Of a DNA stretch of 64,000 bases, positions 8,626 through 17,761 are shown in pieces (the first letter of the stretch is position 1; each line of letters begins with the position of its first letter). The notes beneath the pieces were generated by a model that was given only the letters and a program-made list of their open reading frames with translations, did no database searches and was not told the DNA's origin. Made by a program: the position numbers and the translations under genes. Where the stretch lies: NCBI GenBank assembly GCA_020073165.1, contig JAIQFP010000002.1, forward strand, positions 1 to 64,000, written 5' to 3'. The DNA is from Terriglobia bacterium. Its GTDB lineage: Bacteria > Acidobacteriota > Terriglobia > Terriglobales > Acidobacteriaceae.

Positions 8626-9867
8626 ATGGCTGAAATTCAGCGCCGGAAGACTGTTACGGCCTCGATTGGCGGCATCCGCGTGGGCAGCGATGCGCCGGTG
8701 GTGGTGCAGTCCATGACCAACACCGACACCGCCGATATCGCCTCCACGGTGCAGCAGACCGCCGCGCTGGCTCGCGCCGGCTCCGAACTGGTCCGGGTCA
8801 CGGTCAACAATGAAGAAGCTGCTGCCGCCGTTCCGTACATCGTCGAACAACTCGACAAACAAGGCATCCGAGTTCCCATCATCGGCGACTTTCACTACAA
8901 CGGGCACATCCTGCTCAAGAAGTATCCCGGTTGTGCCCGCGATCTCGCGAAGTACCGCATCAATCCCGGCAACGTCGGCATCGGCCGCAAGGATGACTCC
9001 AACTTCCGCACCATGATTGAAGTCGCGGTCGAGAATCAGAAGCCTGTCCGCATCGGAGTGAACTGGGGATCGCTCGATCAGGCCCTGCTCACCCGCATGA
9101 TGGACGAGAACTCCCGCCTGCCCGAACCCAAAGATGCCCGCGAAGTGACCATGGAAGCAATGGTCGTGAGCGCCCTGAATTCCGCCGGCTTGGCTGAGAA
9201 GTACGGACTGCGTCCCGATCAGATTATCTTGAGCGCGAAAGTCAGCGGCGTGCAGGACCTGATTGACGTCTATCGCGCCCTGGCCGCGCGCTGCACTTAC
9301 CCACTGCATCTGGGATTGACCGAAGCCGGCATGGGAGCAAAAGGAATTGTGGCCTCCAGCGCCGCGCTGGGCGTGCTCTTGCAGGAAGGCATCGGCGATA
9401 CCATTCGTGTTTCTCTCACTCCGGCGCCCGGGGGCGATCGCACCGAAGAAGTTCGCGTCGCGCAGCAGATCCTACAGTCCCTCGGCATCCGCAGCTTTAC
9501 CCCGCAAGTCACCGCTTGTCCCGGATGCGGCCGCACCACCAGCACCTTCTTCCAGGAAATGGCCGAACAGATTCAGTCCTACCTGCGCGAGCAGATGCCG
9601 GTCTGGAAAGGCCGTTACACCGGCGTGGAAGAGATGAAGGTTGCGGTGATGGGTTGTGTAGTCAACGGCCCTGGCGAGTCCAAGCACGCCAGCCTAGGCA
9701 TCTCGCTTCCCGGAACTTTCGAAGAACCCAAAGCGCCCGTCTATGTTGACGGACGCCTGTTCACCACGCTCAAGGGTGACCACATCGTCGCCGAGTTCAT
9801 CAAGATCCTCGACGAGTACGTCGATTCCCACTACGCTGTCAAACTGGAAGTCACCACGAGTAAGTAG
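8626..9867 (+). CDS. ispG: 4-hydroxy-3-methylbut-2-en-1-yl diphosphate synthase
   Basis: 413 residues. The TIM-barrel part starts with [10 protein letters not shown], and the C-terminal [4Fe-4S] domain carries the three cysteine ligands C298 and C301 (CPGCG) and C344 ([10 protein letters not shown]). It reductively dehydrates MEcPP to HMBPP, the penultimate MEP-pathway step, with electrons from ferredoxin or flavodoxin. It follows rseP after 69 bp, in line with dxr upstream, so two of the seven MEP enzymes are made together here. Length and motifs match the bacterial short form without the plant and Bacteroidetes insertion. Confidence 0.97.
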   Translation: MAEIQRRKTVTASIGGIRVGSDAPVVVQSMTNTDTADIASTVQQTAALARAGSELVRVTVNNEEAAAAVPYIVEQLDKQGIRVPIIGDFHYNGHILLKKYPGCARDLAKYRINPGNVGIGRKDDSNFRTMIEVAVENQKPVRIGVNWGSLDQALLTRMMDENSRLPEPKDAREVTMEAMVVSALNSAGLAEKYGLRPDQIILSAKVSGVQDLIDVYRALAARCTYPLHLGLTEAGMGAKGIVASSAALGVLLQEGIGDTIRVSLTPAPGGDRTEEVRVAQQILQSLGIRSFTPQVTACPGCGRTTSTFFQEMAEQIQSYLREQMPVWKGRYTGVEEMKVAVMGCVVNGPGESKHASLGISLPGTFEEPKAPVYVDGRLFTTLKGDHIVAEFIKILDEYVDSHYAVKLEVTTSK

Positions 9868-9927
9868 GGCTGCGCTTTGGACGCTCCCAGTTCCCGGCGG
9901 TTGGAGCAGTCTTCACTTCTTGACGGG

Positions 9928-9966
9928 GTCATCCCGAGGCCCGACGCAGTTCAGCCGGGCGAGGGA
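9928..9966. repeat. Dispersed hairpin repeat, family R1, copy b
   Basis: Starts GTCATCCCGAGG and ends CGGGCGAGGGA; the stem is GCCCG / CGGGC. It is related to the copies at 2469 and 30528. Like copy c, it is followed at a similar distance by GTGGCAAAG, so the conserved element may extend about 20 bp further. Confidence 0.7.
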
Positions 9967-10031
9967 TCGGGCGTGTGGTGGCAAAGCGTTGCCCTGGGCA
10001 CGCCGCTGCCGCCGAGAAATAAGGAAAATCG

Positions 10032-10562
10032 ATGAACCAGCGATCCCGTGTCCTGCTCGGTGTGATTGTCGCCCTCTGCCTCTCGATCGGCGTTACTCCC
10101 TTGGCGCATCCCCAGGAACATCCCTCGGAATCAAATCCAACCCAGAAGAAGCCAGCCATGTCCTTGCACGCCAACGGAACGTTTGAGGTGACGGTGAAGC
10201 CCCAGCCGACGGACGACAAAACCGAGGGCTCGACCCTCGGCAGAATGTCTCTTGACAAGCAGTTCCACGGCGACCTGGAAGGTATCAGCAAGGGCGAGAT
10301 GCTGACTGCCGGTACTCCCGTCAAAGGGTCGGGAGCTTACGTAGCCATCGAGATGGTCAGCGGAACGCTGCGTGGTCGCAGCGGCACCTTTGTGCTCCAG
10401 CACAGTGGAACCATGACGCACGGCGTCCCGCAATTGACCATTACCGTGGTTCCGGATTCGGGCACAGGTCAACTGGTAGGTCTTGCGGGCAGGATGGACA
10501 TCAAGATCAGCGAAGGAAAACATTCCTACGACTTCGAGTACACGCTCCCCGAAACCCCTTAG
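10032..10562 (+). CDS. Secreted DUF3224 (lipocalin-like barrel) protein
   Basis: 176 residues. An N-terminal signal peptide (RVLLGVIVALCLSIGV, cleavage near residue 27) is followed by a domain I recognise as DUF3224. It has the run GRMSLDKQFHGDLE, then SGTLRGRSGTFVLQHSGTM, and the closing GKHSYDFEYTL. The fold is thought to be a small beta-barrel; function is unknown. Most members are cytosolic stand-alone domains, so the leader peptide predicts an exported variant here. AAGGAAAATCG provides the ribosome-binding site. It has no operon partner: repeat R1b lies before it and a minus-strand small gene after it. Confidence 0.85.
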   Translation: MNQRSRVLLGVIVALCLSIGVTPLAHPQEHPSESNPTQKKPAMSLHANGTFEVTVKPQPTDDKTEGSTLGRMSLDKQFHGDLEGISKGEMLTAGTPVKGSGAYVAIEMVSGTLRGRSGTFVLQHSGTMTHGVPQLTITVVPDSGTGQLVGLAGRMDIKISEGKHSYDFEYTLPETP

Positions 10563-10602
10563 CGCGTCGCCGGACAGGATGGCGGCGCAGTACAGCCATG
10601 CC

Positions 10603-10719
10603 CTACGCCGCCAGATGCAGTAGCACGATGGCCGTCGCCAACCACAGCGCAAAGCCCGCCAGATTCAACGCAATCCGCCACTTCATGCTGTCGATGATGT
10701 AATTGTATTTCGCGTCCAT
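10603..10719 (-). CDS. 38-residue single-pass membrane protein (candidate)
   Basis: A short frame (start MDAKYNYIIDSMKWRIAL, end LLHLAA) with a charged N-terminal third and one hydrophobic helix of about 22 residues. GAGGAGAA lies seven bases before the ATG, a better ribosome-binding site than most genes here have. I cannot name it. Coding potential is supported by the ribosome-binding site, the clean topology and the lack of any competing gene in 10563-10853. Confidence 0.5.
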   Translation of the reverse strand: MDAKYNYIIDSMKWRIALNLAGFALWLATAIVLLHLAA

Positions 10720-10853
10720 GACCATTCTCCTCGTCTCTGCCTATTGGACGTACCACCCGTCCGAACGTTAGGCGAGCCCCACTTTCTTCGTTCGCCTATA
10801 GATACGGTGCAGCGGTTGAGAAAGTTCCTTGAAGCCGGAGGTATTTCGGAATG

Positions 10854-11792
10854 CTACGCCAGCAGCGGCAGGTTGGGTTCGCTCTCCGGAAGCGCATCTG
10901 CAATCTTCTTCAGCTCCGGATAACTCTGTAACAGGGTTGCGGGCGCCTTCACACGCTGCCCTGTGAGCATGTGTTTCAGTTGCAGGGCATTCACTCCCGC
11001 CTTCGCCTCAAAGTGATTGTTGGTCACAACGTAGGTGACCTCGGTCTGGTGGGCCATGCGCTCGATTTTGTCCTTCCACCCGGAGAGCTCCGCCTCACGG
11101 TACAGATAGTTGTACCGGTCTTCGCCCTTCTCCGCTTCGAACCACTGATCGTAGTTGCGCCCGTGCAGCCGCACGTAGCCCACCGGCGAGGTCACGTGCT
11201 CGGTGGGAGCGATTGAGCGTCCAATCAGCGGCTGGTCAATGTTGCAGAAGGCGACATGTTTCTCCTCGAAGTACGCCAGCGTCTCCGGATTGTCCCAGCT
11301 CGCATGCCGCACCTCCACCACCCGGGGGTATTCGATGAACTGGCGCAGCAGGTTCTCCAGGTACTCACGGTTCAAGCTGGTGTTCTTGTAGGAAACGGGA
11401 AACTGGATCAGCAGCGCGCCCAGTTTTCCCTCACCGGCCAGCGCATCCAGCCCTTCCCGCGCCAGCCGTTCATCTTCGTCATTAGGTCTAATGGTTGCCG
11501 CCGAAGTGGGCTCCATTACCGCCAGCGGCGAGTGGGTAAACGACCGGTGCAGTTTGGCCGTAAACAAAAAGTCTGGATTAACCGCCGCGGCTTTGCGCAC
11601 CCACAGCTTGCCCAACTCCGGCTTGATGTGCCCGTAAAACGAAGTGTTGATCTCCACCATGTCGAAGCACTGCGCCAGGTATTCCAGCGGGTGCTCTTTG
11701 CGGCGCTGCATCCCCGGCGGGTAGAAGATTCCTTCCCAGTCCTTATAGGACCAGCCGGCGGTACCGACTCGAATCTGCCGGGCTGCTTCCAT
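10854..11792 (-). CDS. DUF72 (YecE-like) TIM-barrel protein
   Basis: 312 residues from MEAARQIRVG. The frame is open further upstream, but AAGGA seven bases before this ATG decides the start. The opening IRVGTAGWSYKDWEGIFYPP, the middle VEINTSFYG and FLFTAKLHRSFTH, and the late VTYVVTNNHFEAKAGVNAL are the DUF72 landmarks. Members fold as TIM barrels related to sugar-phosphate isomerases and are widespread, but I know of no settled activity. It sits alone on the minus strand, between the 38-residue gene and the divergently transcribed 85-residue gene. Confidence 0.9.
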   Translation of the reverse strand: MEAARQIRVGTAGWSYKDWEGIFYPPGMQRRKEHPLEYLAQCFDMVEINTSFYGHIKPELGKLWVRKAAAVNPDFLFTAKLHRSFTHSPLAVMEPTSAATIRPNDEDERLAREGLDALAGEGKLGALLIQFPVSYKNTSLNREYLENLLRQFIEYPRVVEVRHASWDNPETLAYFEEKHVAFCNIDQPLIGRSIAPTEHVTSPVGYVRLHGRNYDQWFEAEKGEDRYNYLYREAELSGWKDKIERMAHQTEVTYVVTNNHFEAKAGVNALQLKHMLTGQRVKAPATLLQSYPELKKIADALPESEPNLPLLA

Positions 11793-11941
11793 CCGCGCTT
11801 CCTTGCCTGCAGGGTAGCACAGGGGAACCGCCGCGAAGCCGCCCAGCCCGCCTGTGACATACATCACATCCGGCCATGACCTCGGTCACGGCCCCCAGGT
11901 TACCCGCCGCGTTATGGTTTAGTACACGGTTGGGGAGAAGC

Positions 11942-12199
11942 ATGACCGAAAAGAAGAAGAGGGAGAAAGTCGTCGCCGAAATTACGCTTGCTCATCTGAT
12001 CCAGCTCGCCCTGGAAAACGGGCACTCCCTGAACCAGGAAGAAGCCATCGCCTTTCTCAACCAGGAGGGCCGCGCCTACGCCATGTGGAAGCACATGATG
12101 CAGGCGGGGGAAGACTACATCAAGTCCAGCTTGGAACGCTCCTCTCGCGACCCGGTACCCATCCGCTACGCCGCCAACGGGCGCCGCATCGCCATGTAG
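11942..12199 (+). CDS. Small hypothetical protein (85 residues)
   Basis: ATG at 11942 with GGGGAG directly upstream. The product begins with a basic run (MTEKKKREKV), then an acidic, helical middle (LIQLALENGHSLNQEEAIAF) and a C-terminal part rich in charged residues. There is no signal peptide and no membrane segment. The helix-rich N-terminal part with the NQEEAIAFL stretch resembles a small DNA-binding or adaptor helix bundle, but no family is recognised. It precedes rmuC by 73 bp on the same strand and could be cotranscribed with it. Confidence 0.7.
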   Translation: MTEKKKREKVVAEITLAHLIQLALENGHSLNQEEAIAFLNQEGRAYAMWKHMMQAGEDYIKSSLERSSRDPVPIRYAANGRRIAM

Positions 12200-12272
12200 G
12201 CGGAAGTAGCCGCCAAAGTTCCGCTTTGCTTTTCTTTCGCCTGAGCTTAGAATCGAGCGCAAGACCTTCTTT

Positions 12273-13604
12273 ATGGGAACACTACTGCTGGGCGCACTTC
12301 TCGCTCTGAATCTGATCCTTCTGGGCCTCGCCGTCGGTTTGTTCCGACACCTCAAGTCTTCCTCGCAAGCTGCCCAGATCGCCGCCCTTGCTGAGCAGTC
12401 CACCAAGGCCCATGACTCCCTCTCGCAAAGGTTCACTTCCGCCACGGCTGACATGGCGATGCGGCTGGAAAGCACCAAGGGAGACCTGCGCCAGGAGGTA
12501 GCCGACCGCCTGGGCGACGGCTTCAAACAAATCCACTCCGCGGTCGAAGCCCAACTTTCGAGTGGCCGGCGCGAGCAAGCCCAGGACCTGCGGGATGCTC
12601 GCACCGAACTAACCGGCGCCCTCGCCCTGACCACGGGCCAGCTCAAGACCGAGTTTGACGCCCTCAACCAGCAAACCGCACAGAAACTCGACACCATCCG
12701 CGACCGGGTGGACGAGAAGCTGCTCGCCATCACCGACCAGGTGCAGCAAAAGCTCGACCAAAACATCAAAGAAGGCTTTGCCCAGTTCGAAAAAGTACAG
12801 CAACATTTGAAGGCCGCTGAAGAACAGTTACGCGAGGTGAGCACTCTCGGTCACTCCATCAACGACCTGAACAACCTGCTCAAGCTGCCACACCTGCGCG
12901 GTCAGTTCGGTGAGGCCAGCCTGGAGCGTTTGCTCGCCGACTTCCTGCCCGCCAACATGTTCGAGATGCAATCTTCCCCCGGCGAGGGCGGTGGGCGCGC
13001 CGACGCCATCATTCAGTTCCCCGACCGGCGACTGCCGATTGACGCCAAGTTTCCCCGCGAGTCGGTGCTGGCATTGTTCGAGAGCAATGACGAAGCCGAA
13101 ATCGAAGAGGCCCGTCACGAATTCGTGCGTGTCATGAAAGCCGAAGCCAAGCGCATCAAGGCTTACATCCAGCCGGAATATGGCACCACCGACATTGCGC
13201 TGATGTACCTGCCCAGCGAGACGCTCTACATGGAAGCCGTCCGCAACCGCGACCTGGCCGACTGGCTCAACCAGCAGCACGTCTTCCCCGTCTCCCCCAA
13301 CACGCTGCTGATGACATTGCAGACCATCGCCCTGGTGCACAAGTGGTACGAAGTCGCCAGCCGTTTCGAGAAGAGCCGCCTTGAACTGGCCAAGGCGCAA
13401 AAGTCCTTCGACTTCTTCCAGAGCCAGTTTGAAAACGTCGGAAAGAATTTGAATAAGGCCCAGGAAGCCTTCGAAACCGCCCAACGCCACCTCAAGACCT
13501 ACCGCGGCCGGGTCACCGTGCTCAGCGGGCAAGAGCAGCTCGAGCTGGACGCCCCGAAGAATGGCGAGGAACAGTTGCCATTGTCCGACAAAGCGAGCGC
13601 CTAG
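12273..13604 (+). CDS. rmuC: RmuC-family DNA recombination protein
   Basis: 443 residues. There is an N-terminal hydrophobic anchor (residues 3-25), a long coiled coil to about residue 195 (many heptad-like Q/E/K/L runs), then the RmuC nuclease-like domain. The domain shows PHLRGQFGEASLERLLADFL, VDAKFPRES-like PIDAKFPRESVLALFES, and YLPSETLYMEA. RmuC limits rearrangements at short inverted repeats in E. coli; its domain is distantly PD-(D/E)XK-like. The abundance of inverted repeats in this window makes its presence of interest, but no link is shown. Length is normal for the family. Confidence 0.93.
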   Translation: MGTLLLGALLALNLILLGLAVGLFRHLKSSSQAAQIAALAEQSTKAHDSLSQRFTSATADMAMRLESTKGDLRQEVADRLGDGFKQIHSAVEAQLSSGRREQAQDLRDARTELTGALALTTGQLKTEFDALNQQTAQKLDTIRDRVDEKLLAITDQVQQKLDQNIKEGFAQFEKVQQHLKAAEEQLREVSTLGHSINDLNNLLKLPHLRGQFGEASLERLLADFLPANMFEMQSSPGEGGGRADAIIQFPDRRLPIDAKFPRESVLALFESNDEAEIEEARHEFVRVMKAEAKRIKAYIQPEYGTTDIALMYLPSETLYMEAVRNRDLADWLNQQHVFPVSPNTLLMTLQTIALVHKWYEVASRFEKSRLELAKAQKSFDFFQSQFENVGKNLNKAQEAFETAQRHLKTYRGRVTVLSGQEQLELDAPKNGEEQLPLSDKASA

Positions 13605-13690
13605 CACAGGATGGCATCCGCTCCATACGGGCCTGTCTTTGCAGCTTGCTGCGCCCATCCTTGCTTCTTACCTACTATCGTTGCTGGTTG

Positions 13691-13713
13691 TTAGCATTTG
13701 GGCCCTCTGATTC
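13691..13713. repeat. Short dispersed repeat, family R2, copy a
   Basis: TTAGCATTTGGGCCCTCTGATTC closely matches TTAGCATTTGGCCCCTCTGC at 61414. A reverse-oriented partial copy (CCAAATGCT) overlaps the mnmA start codon. The stretch 13605-13822 holds nothing else recognisable. Confidence 0.5.
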
Positions 13714-13822
13714 GTCACCACAATCCGCATCTCCACAAGCGTTTCGGTGATAAGATCATCCCGTTTTTGTGGGGGATGTCCGCAGTTCCTGCCAGTTGTG
13801 CACTCAAGAAAGGTGGCCTCGA

Positions 13823-15259
13823 TTGCCCAGAAGATTGTTTGCCATAGCCCTAATACTGCTCACTCTCGCCAGCCTCTCGCTGGCACAGACGCTGAAGCGG
13901 CTCAAGAACCAGTCGCCCGGCGGCGCCGGGATCGGCTTTGTGTTGACCGATGGTACCGCGATGTTTCAAGGAGGCGGCGAGTCCGATTGGTGGAAGCTCA
14001 CGCCCGACAACACCGGCAGCTACCTCAATGGAACCTGGTCGCGGCTCGCTAATCTGCCCGCCGGATATGTGCCCGACGCCTTCGCCTCCGCCGTGCTCGC
14101 CGATGGCCGTTTGGTCATTGTCGGCGGTGAATACAACAACGGCGCCTTTGTGCTCACCAACCAGGGCGCGATTTACGATCCCAAGGCCAATACCTGGACC
14201 TCACTCACGCCGCCGAGCTTCTGGCCCTATATCGGAGATTCGCCGTCCGTGGTGCTGCCGAACGGAAAGTTCCTGGTGGGAAACAAACTCGTGAAGCAGA
14301 TGGCGGTCCTGGATCCCGCCACCCTTACCTGGAGCAAAGTGAGTTCGGCCGGAAAGAGCGACTTCAACGCCGAAGAGGGCTGGACGCTGATGCCGGACGG
14401 TACCATCCTGACCTTCGATGTCAAGGACGCTCCCAACTCGGAAAAGTATGTCCTGGCGATGAGGCAATGGGTAACGGCGGGCAGTACCATTGTCGATCTG
14501 CACTCGCCTTCCCCATTCGGTTGCCTCGACTACGGAGGGCTGCACTGCTATCAGCCACCGGGCGAGGTGGGGCCGGCCATCCTGCGCCCCGATGGCACGG
14601 TCTTTGCCACCGGCTCCACGCCCAAGAACCAGAACACGGCCCACACCGCCATCTACACACCCGGACCCACCCCCAGCGATCCTGGCACCTGGACGGTTGG
14701 CCCCGATTTCCCCGCGGGTGACGAAGCGGGCGACTCATTCGCCGCTCTTCTACCCAACGGCAATGTGCTGGTCGAGGGCCTGAGCGGCCGCCTCTATGAG
14801 TTCGATGGAACGAATTTGAACCGCGGACCAGCGGGTTTTGGCAGCCTGATGGTGCTTCCTACTGGAGAGGTGATTGTGGGTGGTACCGATCTTTACACGT
14901 CCACGGGAACATATGATCCCGCGTGGGCTCCGACCATCACCAACGTTCCCAGCACACTCACCCGGGGCTCAACCTTCAAGATCTCGGGAACCCAGTTCAA
15001 CGGCTTGTCGCAAGCCGCTGCGTTTGGTGACGAGTACGAGACCGCGACCAATTACCCGTTGGTACGCATCACGAACAATGCCACCGGCCACGTGTTTTAC
15101 GCCCGCACCCACGACCACAGCACCATGGCGGTGGCGACCGGGGGCAAGATCGTATCCACCAACTTTGATGTTCCTGCAGGAATGGAAACCGGGGCCAGTT
15201 CGCTCGAGGTCGTTGCCAACGGCATTCCGTCCCAGCCCGTGAGCATCACGGTCAACTAG
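13823..15259 (+). CDS. Secreted kelch-like beta-propeller protein with a TIG-like C-terminus
   Basis: 478 residues if started at the TTG at 13823 (AAAGGTGG upstream), which gives an ideal signal peptide ending SLSLAQ. A GTG at 13769 would add 18 residues ahead of it. The mature protein has kelch/galactose-oxidase-like blades: ADGRLVIVGGEYNNG, PKANTWTSLTPP, LPNGKFLVGN, LMPDGTILTFD, LRPDGTVFATGS, LLPNGNVLVEG and LPTGEVIVGG. From about residue 385 a TIG/IPT-like domain follows (PTITNVPSTLTRGSTFKISG). The set is typical of extracellular adhesion or carbohydrate-binding propellers. Copper-radical oxidase residues are not evident. A strong terminator follows. Confidence 0.82.
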   Translation: MPRRLFAIALILLTLASLSLAQTLKRLKNQSPGGAGIGFVLTDGTAMFQGGGESDWWKLTPDNTGSYLNGTWSRLANLPAGYVPDAFASAVLADGRLVIVGGEYNNGAFVLTNQGAIYDPKANTWTSLTPPSFWPYIGDSPSVVLPNGKFLVGNKLVKQMAVLDPATLTWSKVSSAGKSDFNAEEGWTLMPDGTILTFDVKDAPNSEKYVLAMRQWVTAGSTIVDLHSPSPFGCLDYGGLHCYQPPGEVGPAILRPDGTVFATGSTPKNQNTAHTAIYTPGPTPSDPGTWTVGPDFPAGDEAGDSFAALLPNGNVLVEGLSGRLYEFDGTNLNRGPAGFGSLMVLPTGEVIVGGTDLYTSTGTYDPAWAPTITNVPSTLTRGSTFKISGTQFNGLSQAAAFGDEYETATNYPLVRITNNATGHVFYARTHDHSTMAVATGGKIVSTNFDVPAGMETGASSLEVVANGIPSQPVSITVN

Positions 15260-15282
15260 CGGCCCAATATCTGCAGCTCACT

Positions 15283-15312
15283 ACGCTCGTTGCGTAAGCA
15301 ACGAGCGTTTTT
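15283..15312 (+). terminator. Rho-independent terminator of the kelch-like gene
   Basis: A perfect 11-bp stem (ACGCTCGTTGC / GCAACGAGCGT) with a GTAA loop, followed at once by TTTTT. It lies 23 bp after the stop codon at 15259. Confidence 0.9.
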
Positions 15313-15339
15313 CTTGCCGGTCGATTAGCGTAGCAGATC

Positions 15340-15435
15340 TCAGCGCAGAATCCGCTTCCACAGCAACGCCAAGACAAGGACGACAATGCCGACAGCCATT
15401 GCGATCAACCGCGCTCGATTGGCCTTCTGAGTCAT
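15340..15435 (-). CDS. 31-residue membrane peptide (candidate)
   Basis: Frame MTQKANRARLIAMAVG followed by a run of V, L and I and a basic end (KRILR): one transmembrane helix flanked by positive charges. GAGGAG lies about nine bases before the ATG. It lies just downstream of the alpha/beta hydrolase gene on the same strand. It is too short to name and rests on ribosome-binding site and topology only. Confidence 0.4.
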   Translation of the reverse strand: MTQKANRARLIAMAVGIVVLVLALLWKRILR

Positions 15436-15508
15436 GACTGTGGGCTCCTCAACACCGCTCGGTTTGGCTCTCCCAGTTCGATTTCCTGGCTCGCGTTGGC
15501 CTTGCTCC

Positions 15509-17203
15509 TTACTGATGCAGTACCCAACCGGCGATCTTCTCCAGCGCGCCCGGCGACATGGTCTCCTCAATCTCCGCGTATTCACTGACGGCGCCGGTTT
15601 TCGCGGTTTGGAACAGATGGTTCAAGCCCGGCAGCTCGACCACTTCGACGTTCTGGTTGCCGCCCTCCTCGAGCGCCTTGCGGATGGCCGGCAGATTCTT
15701 TTTGGGTGGCACTTGCAGGTCCTTTTCGCCGTTGATCGCGAGCACCGGACAGCGAACCTTCCTGAGCGTCGGCGCCGGATCGTAGTCAATGAAATAGCGG
15801 AACCACGGGGAGCGCAACTGCAGGATGCTTGCGCCCAACTGCGCCTCCGGGACCTGGCCAGCCAGCTTCTCCCGCAGCTTTCTCTCCAGCGTGGCGTCAT
15901 CTTTTTCCTGCTTAACCAGTTCAATCATCTCGCGTTGCTGGGCTTGTGCTTGCTTGGCCTCGTCGGCACTCTTGCCGCTGGCCTCGGTGATTAACAGTGC
16001 CTGTTCCGCAAGAATCTCGTCTCCCGGAACACCGATCCCCGCCATCATGACGATGAACGCCACATCGTGGTTGCGGGCCGCGACCATGGGCGCAATCATC
16101 CCGCCCTCGCTGTGGCCGATGAGGCCGATCTTGTGGGAGTCGACCTCCGGGCGCGTCTTCAGGTAGGCAACTCCAGCTTCGGCATCGCTGGCGAAATCAA
16201 GTGTGGTGGAGGTGAGAAAGTTCCCAGTAGATTTCCCGACACCGCGGTCGTCGGCGCGCAGCACCGCGATTCCCTTGCGGGTCAGATAGTCCGACAGCAC
16301 CAGAAATGGGCGGTGCCCCATGATGCTCTCGTCGCGATCCTGCGGCCCCGAACCGGTGATCAAGACTACGGCGGGAAACGGCCCTTTCCCTGAAGGAATG
16401 GTCAGCGTGGCCGCCAGCGAGACGCCGGCAGCCTTGTTCTCGTACCGCACTTCTTCTTCGCGATAAGGATACGGCTTTGTTGGATTCTGCGGACGGCGAC
16501 GCTCCATCTCGGCCGCATCCTTGGCGCGCTTGAGCACTAGCGGCCAACTCTGGCCGGCTTGCGTCCAGGTGCCATTCATGGACGCGAGGTCTTTATCGAT
16601 CTTGCCCGCAAACGCGCCGGCGATTTGTTTGAGCTCCATCTTGATCGACGAATCATCGCGGGTCACCGCCGTCACCGGCAGTCCCTTCACGTTCTGGTCC
16701 AGGCTGTCGAGCGTGGCCACCAGGCCGTCTTCGGTGTTGGTAATGTGGAACACCAGTCGCAGCTTGGATACTCCAGTATCGAGCGTGCCCCACCAGCTGC
16801 CGTCAACGTCTGACGGTTTGGCAGGCTTGTGTTCCGCCTTGATAGGCGCGGCCTCTTTCTTGAAGTCCAAAGGCAGCGGTTGGCCCTGCGACCACGTGCC
16901 GGAGATGTCCGAGCCGTCGGCGTTGACCTTGCCCTCGTAGGTGCCATGGACCACGTCTACCGCAAAGTTGAGTTTTGAATCCTTTAGGGACATGGAACTC
17001 ACCGGCAGGCCGTAGGACCCTTGGTCAATGCTGTCCATAGTGGCGTGAAGGCTGCCATCGGCGTTCTTGGCGATGTGCAGTATGAGGCGCAGTTCTGCCG
17101 GACCAACTTTGAGCGTGCCTTGCCAATCGCCCACCAGGTCTTGAGCGTGGGCGCTGAACGCCGTTAGCATGGCTAGGGTAAAAGCGAACAATGCTTTCTT
17201 CAT
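15509..17203 (-). CDS. Secreted alpha/beta hydrolase with duplicated N-terminal domain
   Basis: 564 residues. Signal peptide 1-20 (ending AHA). Two copies of an approximately 100-residue beta-rich domain follow at 22-115 and 132-228 (both start W-x-GTL and contain a DQ-x-x-x-GLPV block). The alpha/beta hydrolase domain spans about 250-564. The nucleophile elbow GHSEGG is at 363-368 (S365), an acid candidate lies in NGEKDLQVP, and the catalytic His in PGLNHLFQ. The oxyanion region is ITGSGPQDRDES. This is the architecture of periplasmic serine esterases related to the S9 peptidases; the substrate is unknown. It is a single transcription unit, possibly with the 31-residue peptide downstream. 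Confidence 0.9.
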   Translation of the reverse strand: MKKALFAFTLAMLTAFSAHAQDLVGDWQGTLKVGPAELRLILHIAKNADGSLHATMDSIDQGSYGLPVSSMSLKDSKLNFAVDVVHGTYEGKVNADGSDISGTWSQGQPLPLDFKKEAAPIKAEHKPAKPSDVDGSWWGTLDTGVSKLRLVFHITNTEDGLVATLDSLDQNVKGLPVTAVTRDDSSIKMELKQIAGAFAGKIDKDLASMNGTWTQAGQSWPLVLKRAKDAAEMERRRPQNPTKPYPYREEEVRYENKAAGVSLAATLTIPSGKGPFPAVVLITGSGPQDRDESIMGHRPFLVLSDYLTRKGIAVLRADDRGVGKSTGNFLTSTTLDFASDAEAGVAYLKTRPEVDSHKIGLIGHSEGGMIAPMVAARNHDVAFIVMMAGIGVPGDEILAEQALLITEASGKSADEAKQAQAQQREMIELVKQEKDDATLERKLREKLAGQVPEAQLGASILQLRSPWFRYFIDYDPAPTLRKVRCPVLAINGEKDLQVPPKKNLPAIRKALEEGGNQNVEVVELPGLNHLFQTAKTGAVSEYAEIEETMSPGALEKIAGWVLHQ

Positions 17204-17264
17204 CGGTCTTTTCCTTCGCGTACTTTGCGAGTCCTCGGCTAACTTTGCGCGTAAAAGCTCTTAG

Positions 17265-17735
17265 TCAGCACCCGCGATCCCCGGGACGGCAGTTGGCCTC
17301 CCATACGCCTTCGAAGTTAATGAAGTATGGTTCGACTTCCACTTGCGGGAACGACGCCCGAACCAGATCGGCCGCACGCCAGAGTTCTCTCACGTGATTT
17401 TCCGCCTCCGCCTGCAGGTTGCCGTCGTAGGCGGCGAGGCCTCCGTAAGTCGCGCAGTCGGAATGGCAGGTGAGCATCACCATCTTGGTCTGATGAAGGC
17501 GGATCGACATGCGAACCTGCTCGAGGATGAAGTCACGCTCAAAATCGTTGCGCGGCGAGGCCAGTGTCTTGGCGCCGCCGGCCACAACAATCATGTCCGG
17601 ACGCAGGATTCCCCGGCGGCGGAGAAACTTGTTGACCACCTGGCGTATGCGCTGATCGAAGCAGCACAGGACCGCTGCATCGGCAACATATTGCTCCGGG
17701 GGTGAATCAAAGTGAAATACCTTCTGCACGCGCAA
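17265..17735 (-). CDS. Beta-carbonic-anhydrase-like zinc protein
   Basis: 156 residues, short for a beta-class carbonic anhydrase (usually about 190-220). The zinc and catalytic pattern is kept: C25-x-D27-x-R29 (CCFDQR) and H91-x2-C94 (CHSDCATYGG). A glycine-rich VVAGGAKTL strand lies between, as in the family. The enzyme would interconvert CO2 and bicarbonate in the cytosol, but the short C-terminus and unusual H-S-D-C-A-T context could mark a non-catalytic relative. It is the last gene of the PspA cluster, separated from pspA by 136 bp that contain three hairpins, so cotranscription is uncertain. Confidence 0.6.
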   Translation of the reverse strand: MRVQKVFHFDSPPEQYVADAAVLCCFDQRIRQVVNKFLRRRGILRPDMIVVAGGAKTLASPRNDFERDFILEQVRMSIRLHQTKMVMLTCHSDCATYGGLAAYDGNLQAEAENHVRELWRAADLVRASFPQVEVEPYFINFEGVWEANCRPGDRGC

Positions 17736-17761
17736 CCCTCCATCGACTTCAGCTTGATCCG

